From contig NZ_JAAAKZ010000002.1 in the NCBI RefSeq assembly GCF_009905605.1, forward strand, positions 1,054,001 to 1,118,000: a DNA stretch of 64,000 nucleotides, given 5' to 3'. The DNA is from Runella sp. CRIBMP. GTDB taxonomy: Bacteria; Bacteroidota; Bacteroidia; Cytophagales; Spirosomataceae. A program made the position numbers and the translations under genes. Under the pieces are notes generated by a model, which saw nothing but the letters and a program-made list of their open reading frames with translations, searched no databases and had not been told where the DNA came from. This document shows positions 26,233-33,397 of this stretch, piece by piece (within the stretch, counting starts at the first letter, position 1; every line of letters starts with the position of its first letter).

Positions 26233-27501
26233 TTATTTCAAACTGCTCAATCGAAGGCTCACGGCGCGCTTGTGGGCGTGGAGCGATTCGGCTTCGGCCA
26301 TGGCTTCAACGGTCGGTCCGAGGGATTTGAGGCCTTCGGGAGTGATATGCTGAACGGTGATTTTTTTCACGAAACTATCCAACGACACTCCGCTGTATGC
26401 CCGGGCGTGGCCGTTGGTCGGCAGAGTATGATTGGTGCCCGATGCGTAGTCGCCGCAGGATTCAGGGGTATAATTACCTAAGAAAATAGAACCCGCATTG
26501 ATGATTTTTTCGCAGATTTCCTCGGCGTTTCTTACGCTCAAAATCAAGTGTTCGGCGGCGTATTCATTGAGCAAGTCAATGGCTTCGGCTTCATCTTCGA
26601 CCAAAATTGCCTTGCTATTTTCAATCGCTTTTCGCGCCAATTCCTTACGGGGCAACGCTTCCAACTGTGTAGAAAGCGTAAGATTAACCGATGCTAAGAA
26701 TTTCTTATCTGTCGATACCAACAACACTTGGCTGTCTGCACCATGCTCCGCTTGCGACAATAAATCCGCCGCAACAAACGACGGAACCGCCGACCCATCG
26801 GCGTACACTGCCACTTCAGAAGGGCCCGCAGGCATATCAATAGCCACGCCTTCTTTGGCCAGCAACATTTTTGCAGCCGTTACGTATTGGTTTCCCGGCC
26901 CAAAAATCTTATAAACTTTGGGGACCGACTCCGTTCCATAAGCCATCGCCGCAATGGCCTGCGCTCCGCCTATTCTGAAAATTTTGGTCACGCCCACCAA
27001 CTGCGCCGCGTACAAAATGGCGGGGTGGTCGCTAGGAGTACAGAGAACAATCTCCTTACAACCAGCCAGTTGTGCAGGCACACCAAGCATCAGCACGGTA
27101 CTAAAAAGCGGAGCCGAGCCTCCAGGAATATACAATCCCACTTTCTCGATACCCACGCTGCGCCGCCAGCAAGTAACGCCCGACATGGTTTCAACTTTCT
27201 GAACAGGCTGGTACTGGGTTTCGTGAAATTTCCGAATATTAGCATACGCCTGTCGGATGGCGGCTTTGAGTTCTTCGGTAAGACTGGCCTCCGCTACCGC
27301 CACTGTTGCGGGGGGCATGGCAATCTCTGTAAGGTCAATTTTATCAAATTTGAGGGCCAAAGCGCGCAAGGCGGCATCACCTTCTTTCTGAACCTGTTCC
27401 AGAATCGGTGCTACGGCTTTTTCGATATTGGCCATGCTTTGCGTCGGTCGAGCTAAAAGCGCAGGCCACTCACTGCGGTTGGGATAAGGGATAATTTGCA
27501 T
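26233..27501 (-). CDS. hisD: Histidinol dehydrogenase
   Basis: HisD carries out the last two steps of histidine synthesis, oxidising L-histidinol to L-histidine with two NAD+. The 422-residue protein has VGLYIPGGSAPLFSTVLMLGVPAQLAGC, the signature FGPGNQYVTAAKMLLAKEGVAIDMPAGPSEVAVYAD, the catalytic Glu-His and zinc-binding region LLSQAEHGADSQ and the C-terminal SCGDYASGTNHTLPT. The family catalytic Glu-His pair is carried by a conserved ALS-like stretch further down the chain. It is the second gene of the his operon, 40 nt after hisG. Confidence 0.95.
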   Translation of the reverse strand: MQIIPYPNRSEWPALLARPTQSMANIEKAVAPILEQVQKEGDAALRALALKFDKIDLTEIAMPPATVAVAEASLTEELKAAIRQAYANIRKFHETQYQPVQKVETMSGVTCWRRSVGIEKVGLYIPGGSAPLFSTVLMLGVPAQLAGCKEIVLCTPSDHPAILYAAQLVGVTKIFRIGGAQAIAAMAYGTESVPKVYKIFGPGNQYVTAAKMLLAKEGVAIDMPAGPSEVAVYADGSAVPSFVAADLLSQAEHGADSQVLLVSTDKKFLASVNLTLSTQLEALPRKELARKAIENSKAILVEDEAEAIDLLNEYAAEHLILSVRNAEEICEKIINAGSIFLGNYTPESCGDYASGTNHTLPTNGHARAYSGVSLDSFVKKITVQHITPEGLKSLGPTVEAMAEAESLHAHKRAVSLRLSSLK

Positions 27502-27541
27502 AGTTCTGTAAGAAATGTCGTGCCAAGCAATGACTACACTG

Positions 27542-28396
27542 TTATCGAATCATTTTTTCAATAGGAATGACTAAAATCCCTTCGGCACCAGCTTCGCGTA
27601 TTTTTTCGATGTTGGTCCAAAAATCATTTTCATTAATAACCGAATGAAGCGACACCCAGCCTTCGGTCACCAGCGGCAATACGGTCGGTGCTTTCATGCC
27701 CGGAATGTATTGCATGATTTTATCAACGGCCTCGGCAGGACAATTGAGCAGAATGTATTTGTGGTTTTGCGCCGCCTGTACTGCCTTAATTCTAAACATG
27801 ATTTTGTCCAGCAAAAGGGCTTTTTCGTCGCTTAGATTCGGAGCCGCAATCAAAATCGCTTCCGAACGATAAATGACCTCTACTTCTTTGAGGCCGTTGC
27901 TCAAGAGCGTGCTTCCTGAACTTACGATGTCACATACGGCATCGGCAAGGCCAATGCTTGGCGCAATTTCAACCGAACCGCTGATTTCATGAATGTCGGC
28001 TTCTACGCCATTTTCTTTCAGGTAATTGCCCAAAATACGCGGATACGACGTAGCAATGCCCCGGCCTTGAAGGTCTTCAACGCCGTTCCATTGTGTACCG
28101 CGCGGAATAGCCAACGACAAACGGCACTTCGAAAATCCTAATTTATGCACTACGGTCACCTGACGGCCCGTTTCGGTATATACATTTTCTCCAACAATGC
28201 CCAAGTCGGCCACGCCGTCTTCGACGTAACCAGGAATATCATCGTCGCGCAGGAATAAAAATTCGGCGGGAAAATTGGCAGAAATAGACTTTAACTTTCC
28301 GGAAGAACTGCTATCGAACTGAATACCGCATTCTTTGAATAATTTGATGGAATCGTCGCTGAGACGTCCGGACTTTTGAATGGCAATGCGTAACAT
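27542..28396 (-). CDS. hisG: ATP phosphoribosyltransferase, long form
   Basis: HisG starts histidine synthesis by joining ATP and PRPP and is the feedback-inhibited step. The protein of 284 residues is the long form. It has the catalytic core (MLRIAIQKSGRLSDDSIKLFKECG, DLGIVGENVYTETG, IATSYPRILGNYLKENG, the phosphate loop DIVSSGSTLLSNGL) and a C-terminal regulatory domain (about 210-284; GMKAPTVLPLVTEGWVSLHSVI), so it should need no HisZ. The frame opens upstream at 28426, but MLRIAIQKSG at 28396 is the right start. It lies 162 nt after a His-rich leader peptide ORF. Confidence 0.95.
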   Translation of the reverse strand: MLRIAIQKSGRLSDDSIKLFKECGIQFDSSSSGKLKSISANFPAEFLFLRDDDIPGYVEDGVADLGIVGENVYTETGRQVTVVHKLGFSKCRLSLAIPRGTQWNGVEDLQGRGIATSYPRILGNYLKENGVEADIHEISGSVEIAPSIGLADAVCDIVSSGSTLLSNGLKEVEVIYRSEAILIAAPNLSDEKALLLDKIMFRIKAVQAAQNHKYILLNCPAEAVDKIMQYIPGMKAPTVLPLVTEGWVSLHSVINENDFWTNIEKIREAGAEGILVIPIEKMIR

Positions 28397-28557
28397 TTTT
28401 GAATAACGAAAAGAATAGATGAGCAAATGATTGAGTGGGATTCACTATCTGTGCGCGTACGATTGCCTGAGCAAAAGTCGTTCTAACACGAAATAGGGAG
28501 GCAAAGTTAATGAAAACGCATGACTTATATCCAGAAGCCCTACGCATGGAATAGTAT

Positions 28558-28620
28558 CTACGCTCGCCCGCAGGCGTGGTGGTGGTGATGTCGAAAAAAA
28601 GCGTAGTTGCGTGTTTTCAC
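28558..28620 (-). CDS. his operon leader peptide (20 aa, five consecutive His)
   Basis: A GTG-started 20-codon frame ends RHHHHHACGRA then TAG, between the his promoter and hisG. Five successive His codons (CAT CAC CAC CAC CAC) are the hallmark of ribosome-mediated transcription attenuation in histidine operons. GCGTAG on the plus strand at 28601-28606, within leader codons 5-7, is complementary both to CTACGC at 28558-28563 (leader stop) and to CTACGC at 28540-28545 downstream. That gives two mutually exclusive pairings, as needed for attenuation. A GTG start is assumed; no ATG lies in frame upstream. Confidence 0.8.
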   Translation of the reverse strand: MKTRNYAFFRHHHHHACGRA

Positions 28621-28644
28621 GAAGAATTGTACAAATTGAAGCTG

Positions 28645-28675
28645 CAAATGTAGGGTAGGCGCGCAGGATTGTCAA
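28645..28675 (-). promoter_or_regulatory. his operon promoter
   Basis: On the minus strand TTG (28675-28673), a 20-nt spacer and a perfect TACATTTG (28652-28645) match the Bacteroidota consensus. The leader peptide start lies 25 nt downstream of the -7 box. Confidence 0.7.
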
Positions 28676-28773
28676 GGATTTGTACAAAAAAAGCAATTTT
28701 AACAAAAAAAATACGCGTCAGCGTATGATTGTAAGTAAGTCGGACGGAGTATTTTAAAGGATAAACTAAAGGT

Positions 28774-30213
28774 TCAAGGGGGATTACACCCTCCGACAGT
28801 GGCTTGAAAAATGCTTCCCGAAGACGTCGAAAACCCTGGTTTAAGCTCTACCGATTTACCTGCTGAATACGAAATTGCACTTCCTTTTGCCGTCTGATTA
28901 GTAGAGGTAATGGTCAGGTGTGCCTCAAATGATTGGGTTCCGAGGTGAGGTGGAGAACTAAAAACAAGTTGGTCAGGGCAGGGTTGCAACTTTCGAATAA
29001 TAAACTGATCAACTACCTGTTTATCAGTCCCTATAAACTGAAACCAAAGACTGTCACGTGTGAAGGTCATTTTAGCAAAGCCATATTTATTAAAAACAGA
29101 AGTCGCCATTGCGTTATGAATCCCAGAGCCTTTCAAAGCAACTCCTCCCGTCCCCACTACGGCATAAACCGCCCCTTTGTTCGTTTTTTGATAGGGTTCG
29201 GGAAACCCCGTCCCCGTAGACAAGCGATACGAATCGTTGAATTGTGACGAAGTACCATAAAAACCGTGCATAAAATGACTTCGTTCGTACCCGTGGCAAT
29301 GGCCCGTCAATACTAAATCCACCCCGTATTGTTCCAAAATAGGAACTATATTTTGCCTCATCTCCACCATGTCTATTTCGAGGTCACTGTTGTGTGAGCC
29401 TTTTGAAAAGGGGGGATGGTGAAAATAGACAACCCTCCAAAGGCTTTTATCCGCCTGCAAATCTTGCCGAAGCCAATTGGCCATTGCACCAGTAGCGCTG
29501 CGAAAAGGAGCCTCTGTTGATTCTAAAACAATGAAGTGAACGTGCCCATAATTGTATGAATAATAGGCGGCAGTATTGGAGGCTACACCCCCATATTCTC
29601 CCGATGACGGAAGACTAAAATACTCAAAATAAGGCCCAGTTTGGGTAGTGGGAGAAGAACTGACGGCATCATGGTTTCCCAAACTCGGCAGAAGATTGAG
29701 TTTAGGATAATGATTTCGATAATGAGGGCCAAAGGCATGGGCCTCATACTCAGCCGCTGAGCCGATAGGATACGCATTATCGCCATACCATTGCCAAACA
29801 TCCGCCTGCTGTGGCAAAACATTTTCCACATCGTTTTGCGCCGTTGTACTTACCCCGAAATCCCCAATCCCAATCACCGTTACGGGACGTACGAAGCTAC
29901 CCGAAACCGGGGCGGTATGAAAATGATAATTTGTGTCGACTGGAAAGGTATAACTTGTACTTCCAATGCGGTATGAATAATGGGAGTTGGGCGTCAAACC
30001 CATTATTTTCACAATATGCTCAGTGGTTTGGAGCGAATTGGAATAGGTGGCAGCGCCAATGGTCACGACCGAATTTGTGGGACTGTCTGTCCGCCAGCGA
30101 ATAGTCGCTTTGGTATCAGAGTTATTTAAATAAGGCCCACGCGTGATAATGGACTGGGCGCAGCAAACCGTAGAAGATGTGCATAGAAGTACCCAATAAT
30201 TCATAACGTTCAT
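28774..30213 (-). CDS. Purple acid phosphatase-like metallophosphoesterase
   Basis: The 479-residue secreted enzyme has a weak N-terminal signal (MNVMNYWVLLCTSSTVCCAQ) and a fibronectin-like purple acid phosphatase N-domain (about 22-105; TRGPYLNNSDTKATIRWRTDS). Its catalytic domain has metal-ligand motifs in order: GIGDFG, YGDNAYP, LPSLGNHDAVSSS, FHHPPFSKGSH and GHCHGYERSHF. These supply the dinuclear metal site that hydrolyses phosphomonoesters. The last 60 residues (SAGKSVELKPGFSTSSGSIFQA, ending in a Cys-rich GGCNPP) resemble the 3-coathanger stack found at the ends of secreted Cytophagales proteins. It stands alone between the his leader and the hydroxyproline genes. Confidence 0.85.
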   Translation of the reverse strand: MNVMNYWVLLCTSSTVCCAQSIITRGPYLNNSDTKATIRWRTDSPTNSVVTIGAATYSNSLQTTEHIVKIMGLTPNSHYSYRIGSTSYTFPVDTNYHFHTAPVSGSFVRPVTVIGIGDFGVSTTAQNDVENVLPQQADVWQWYGDNAYPIGSAAEYEAHAFGPHYRNHYPKLNLLPSLGNHDAVSSSPTTQTGPYFEYFSLPSSGEYGGVASNTAAYYSYNYGHVHFIVLESTEAPFRSATGAMANWLRQDLQADKSLWRVVYFHHPPFSKGSHNSDLEIDMVEMRQNIVPILEQYGVDLVLTGHCHGYERSHFMHGFYGTSSQFNDSYRLSTGTGFPEPYQKTNKGAVYAVVGTGGVALKGSGIHNAMATSVFNKYGFAKMTFTRDSLWFQFIGTDKQVVDQFIIRKLQPCPDQLVFSSPPHLGTQSFEAHLTITSTNQTAKGSAISYSAGKSVELKPGFSTSSGSIFQATVGGCNPP

Positions 30214-30351
30214 ACTTTTTCTCCCTTTATTCCTCTATCAATCCAGTATATATCGTCTATAAATCGTCGGCAATATAAAAGGTTAAATTCAAATTGGTAC
30301 ATTAAAAAAATGTCTGTTTCTTTAATGTGATACTCAATTACATCCCAAAAG

Positions 30352-31332
30352 TCACATCAAAACTATACCTAAACTTTCTTTCTGGGCTTTCCCAACTAAG
30401 TAACTCGCCACAGCCAAATCCTGCACAGCATTGCCTACGGACTTAAAAACCGTGATTTCATTCTCCGAAATGCGTCCCGGTTTTGCTCCCAAAATAATCT
30501 CACCTAGCTCCACAAAATTTGAGGTATCTCTGAGCAACCCCTCTTTCATGGGCAACACAATATCTCCCGCCTCGGCAATGGCCGCTGTTCGTTGGTCTAC
30601 CACTATGGTCGCGGCCTGCATGGTCTGCCCAGAAATTTCGCGGGCATCGGGTCGGTACGAACCTACACCGTTGATGTGTACACCTTTTTTGAGGTAGCGA
30701 TGTTCAAAAACAGGCACGTTGGACGTAGTGGCGGCGCAAATAATATCCGCCTCCAACAACTGCTCAGGGGTGTGCGCTACTTCTATTTTCAGCCCCGTTT
30801 TTGCCCGCATTTCTTTACAAAAAACTTCTGTATTTTCAGGATTTCGCCCAAAAACTAGCACTTTTTGCAGCGCCCGTACAGCAGCAACTCCCTCAACCTG
30901 CGTACGTGCCTGCACTCCAGTACCAAAAACCGCCAACACAGTCGCGTTTTTGCGGGCCAATAAATCTGTTGCCAAGCCAGACGCCGCCCCCGTTCGTAAG
31001 GCGGTCAGGTATTCAGCATCCAATAGCGCCAGCGGCTGTCCGTTGGTGCCATCCATCACGAGCATCAGCCCGTGAATCAAGGGGAGATTTTGCGCTGGAT
31101 TATCTCTAAAAATCGTGACCATTTTCAGGCCTAAAGCCTCGGCTGATGGTAGATACACAGGCATAAAGAGCGTTTGGGCGTTTTGTTGGGGCTGCGGCAG
31201 GTTTACCCTCAAAGGCACCACCGCCTCCCCCACCGATAGGCTGCGAAAAGCTTCTTTCATCAATTCGATGGCCTCAGGCATGGTAACTCCTTCTTCGACG
31301 GCCTGACGGGAAAAATAGCGAAGTTGAAACAT
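30352..31332 (-). CDS. Ornithine cyclodeaminase-family reductase, probable delta1-pyrroline-2-carboxylate reductase
   Basis: The 326-residue protein belongs to the ornithine cyclodeaminase/mu-crystallin family. It has PLRVNLPQPQQNAQTLFMPVY, GLKMVTIFRDNPAQNLPLIHGLMLVMDGTNGQPLALLDA, LRTGAASGLATDLLA, the nucleotide site LAVFGTGVQARTQVEGV, and INGVGSYRPDAREI. Some members reduce delta1-pyrroline-2-carboxylate to L-proline rather than cyclise ornithine. That role is inferred because the gene shares a strand and unit with a proline-racemase-family dehydratase that should make this imine. It starts 23 nt after the small hypothetical gene. Confidence 0.85.
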   Translation of the reverse strand: MFQLRYFSRQAVEEGVTMPEAIELMKEAFRSLSVGEAVVPLRVNLPQPQQNAQTLFMPVYLPSAEALGLKMVTIFRDNPAQNLPLIHGLMLVMDGTNGQPLALLDAEYLTALRTGAASGLATDLLARKNATVLAVFGTGVQARTQVEGVAAVRALQKVLVFGRNPENTEVFCKEMRAKTGLKIEVAHTPEQLLEADIICAATTSNVPVFEHRYLKKGVHINGVGSYRPDAREISGQTMQAATIVVDQRTAAIAEAGDIVLPMKEGLLRDTSNFVELGEIILGAKPGRISENEITVFKSVGNAVQDLAVASYLVGKAQKESLGIVLM

Positions 31333-31355
31333 TTTCAGAAAATATGTTTTAATTT

Positions 31356-31709
31356 CTATTGGTTAGTAAATTTATCCAGTGTCTCTTTAGCTAATTGCAT
31401 AATCTGTAACCAATGAGTATTTTCAAATATTTCGGGGATGTCAGGAATATCTTTTGGTAACATATCTAATGACTCATTGAACTTGTTATCGAAGTCTCTG
31501 AGCCATTTCAATTCATTTTCATTCCAAATATCTCTAAACCATTTTTGATTTTGATGATATTTGTAAAACCCATCCCATTGAGCAATTAACTCGTATGGAA
31601 TATGAACAAAAGGCACAAATCTTTTATAACCAATTTGCCTTTCATTTGAGGCTAATGTGTAGAAAAAATCCATGATATGGTTTCTTGAGTTTTTTTGTAA
31701 CTCAGTCAT
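31356..31709 (-). CDS. Hypothetical protein, 117 aa
   Basis: Not recognised. A 117-residue soluble protein, Trp/Tyr/Phe-rich and probably helical, with blocks such as FVPFVHIPYELIAQWDGFYKYHQNQKWF and NELKWLRDFDNKFNESLDML. There is no signal peptide, membrane segment or cysteine. It is AT-rich compared with the genes on either side and lies between the reductase (23 nt) and the dehydratase (18 nt), where it interrupts what would be a two-gene unit. It may be an insertion or a small accessory protein of the pathway; nothing in the sequence decides. Confidence 0.55.
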   Translation of the reverse strand: MTELQKNSRNHIMDFFYTLASNERQIGYKRFVPFVHIPYELIAQWDGFYKYHQNQKWFRDIWNENELKWLRDFDNKFNESLDMLPKDIPDIPEIFENTHWLQIMQLAKETLDKFTNQ

Positions 31710-31727
31710 TGGTTGTTAGAATTAAAT

Positions 31728-32783
31728 TTACCGCAAGAAGAACCCTTTTCCCAATTCATCTTTTGGGTCAATCAAAAAGGTGTTTTTACCGCAAATATGA
31801 GCGGTCCCTTCCACTTCAGGGATAACCGCCGCGTGCGGGCCAAAGGTGGTAACGGATTGAAGGGAAGCGGTAAATCGGCTCCCTACAATGCTCTCAATCA
31901 CCATTGGCTGATTGATGGCCAGCTCCCCACGCGCGTGTTGCAACGCCACGCGCCCGCTCACCCCCGTTCCCGTAGGACTGCGATCCACTTCGCCATCGGC
32001 AAAAATGCACACGTTTCGGCTGTCAACGCCTTCGGCATGGCCTTTTCCGTAGAAAATGGTCCCGTATAAAAAGCTCAAATCTTTCTCAAAAGGATGCACA
32101 ATGGAAAGTGAATCCATCACAGCCTTTTTGATGGCCATTCCTTTTTCAATCAACAAACGATAATCTCCAGTCGTCATGCCCATGCCCAGTGCGTCTGCGT
32201 CTACATACGCATAAAAAGCCCCGCCGTAGACCACATCAAATCGCACTTCGCCCAATCCTTCAATCATCAAAGATTGGTCGCGGTACAAGACAAAGGAAGG
32301 TACATTTTGAAATTTCACCGACGTTATCTGGCCATTTTTCACGTTGGCATAGGCCGTAATCAAGCCCGCTGGCGTATCAATTCTAACCGTTGTAACTGGT
32401 TCCTTTACCTCAATCAATCCTAATTCAACCGCCATTTTTGTTACTGCTATAATTCCATGCCCACACATGGAACTATAGCCTTCATTGTGCAAAAAAATCA
32501 CTCCAAAATCAGCCTCTTTGGTTACTGGTTCGGTAACGATGCACCCGTACATATCCGCATGACCGCGCGGCTCCCACATCAAGGCTTTGCGCAATTGGTC
32601 AAGGTTTGTTTTTAAATAAGCCCGTCGTTCCAGAATTGTATTCCCCTTGATTTCGGGCAAACCGTCCGTGATAATTCGTAAGGGTTCCCCTCCCGTGTGG
32701 GCGTCGATGGCGGTCAATTGAAGCCAATCTTGGGGCGGTTTCCAGGCATTAAGGGCACGTAGGCGTTGATTAAAAGGAGTCAT
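31728..32783 (-). CDS. Proline racemase-family enzyme, probable trans-3-hydroxy-L-proline dehydratase
   Basis: The 351-residue protein has the proline racemase fold with two active-site positions. The first is the catalytic cysteine in MCGHGIIAVTKMA. The second reads DRSPTGTGVSGRVAL, with Thr where racemases and 4-hydroxyproline epimerases have Cys. From family knowledge a Cys/Thr pair marks trans-3-hydroxy-L-proline dehydratases such as human L3HYPDH, which make delta1-pyrroline-2-carboxylate. The adjacent ornithine-cyclodeaminase-family reductase would then yield L-proline. The frame is open to 32864, but MTPFNQRLRALNAW at 32783 fits better. A role in using collagen-type amino acids is inferred. 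Confidence 0.82.
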   Translation of the reverse strand: MTPFNQRLRALNAWKPPQDWLQLTAIDAHTGGEPLRIITDGLPEIKGNTILERRAYLKTNLDQLRKALMWEPRGHADMYGCIVTEPVTKEADFGVIFLHNEGYSSMCGHGIIAVTKMAVELGLIEVKEPVTTVRIDTPAGLITAYANVKNGQITSVKFQNVPSFVLYRDQSLMIEGLGEVRFDVVYGGAFYAYVDADALGMGMTTGDYRLLIEKGMAIKKAVMDSLSIVHPFEKDLSFLYGTIFYGKGHAEGVDSRNVCIFADGEVDRSPTGTGVSGRVALQHARGELAINQPMVIESIVGSRFTASLQSVTTFGPHAAVIPEVEGTAHICGKNTFLIDPKDELGKGFFLR

Positions 32784-32811
32784 AAACTGAAAGAATACGG
32801 GAACAGTATTT

Positions 32812-32841
32812 TTGAAAGTGCATCGAAAATAACTACATTTC
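32812..32841 (+). promoter_or_regulatory. Promoter of the Gly-rich exported protein gene
   Basis: TTG (32812-32814), a 19-nt spacer and TACATTTC (32834-32841, one mismatch to TAnnTTTG) precede the start codon at 32868 by 26 nt. Confidence 0.45.
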
Positions 32842-32867
32842 GACCAATTTTCTAAAAAAGACACACG

Positions 32868-33344
32868 ATGAAAATAGGATTCCTACAATTTTGCCTCGTA
32901 GCTACCCTTTTTATAAGTTTTCAAACAATGGCGCAATATGGTGGGTACGGCGGCTACGGTGGCGGCTATGGCCGTGGATACGGTTCTCGCAGCATGAATC
33001 AGCTTCCCTCTACGCCCAAAAAACCACTGACGCCAGACCAAATTGCCGAAGAGCAAACCAAATGGTTGGACAAAAAAGTAAAGCTTACCGAAGATCAATC
33101 AATTTCTATCGAAACGCTCAATCTGGACCATGCCCTGAAATTAAGCGATTATCAGGAGGCGTTCATGAAAATACACGCCAATTCACGCCCTTCTCCGCAG
33201 GAAATCCAACAAATCCGAGAAACGGTGGATAAATGGCAAACGGAAAAAGATGAAAAGTTCAAAGGCATTCTCACACCCGAGCAGTGGGCAATCTACGAAA
33301 AGAAGAAAAAAGGAATGCCGTATACCCAAACTTCTAAAAATTAA
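32868..33344 (+). CDS. Exported Gly/Tyr-rich protein, Spy/CpxP-like
   Basis: The 158-residue protein has a signal peptide ending ISFQTMAQ near residue 23. A short Gly-Tyr repeat (about 24-42) and a helical, charged region with LTPDQIAEEQTKWLDKKVKLTEDQ and TEKDEKFKGILTPEQWAIYEKKKK follow. The LT(P/E)-Q and LTPEQ motifs echo the LTxxQ repeats of periplasmic Spy/CpxP chaperone-like proteins, but the match is loose. It is divergent from the dehydratase gene and ends in a strong bidirectional terminator, so it forms its own unit. Confidence 0.6.
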   Translation: MKIGFLQFCLVATLFISFQTMAQYGGYGGYGGGYGRGYGSRSMNQLPSTPKKPLTPDQIAEEQTKWLDKKVKLTEDQSISIETLNLDHALKLSDYQEAFMKIHANSRPSPQEIQQIRETVDKWQTEKDEKFKGILTPEQWAIYEKKKKGMPYTQTSKN

Positions 33345-33345
33345 T

Positions 33346-33389
33346 TTTTGGTCATGAGTTGTGCAAGTAGTCACAACTCATGACCAAAA
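33346..33389. terminator. Bidirectional terminator between the Gly-rich protein and FAD oxidoreductase genes
   Basis: TTTTGGTCATGAGTTGTG (33346-33363) and its exact complement (33372-33389) give an 18-bp stem with an 8-nt loop, with A- and T-rich flanks on both sides. It separates convergent genes. Confidence 0.8.
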
Positions 33390-33397
33390 GATATTAA

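Noticed and set aside
28445-28705. An 86-codon frame overlapping the his leader
   Set aside because: It reads the His codon run in another frame as Ser-Pro-Pro-Pro, spans the promoter and has no family resemblance. The 20-codon His-rich frame explains the region better.
32940-33000. Short tandem repeat GGN-TAY
   Set aside because: It encodes the Gly-Tyr segment of a secreted protein and shows no regular nucleotide period beyond the codons.
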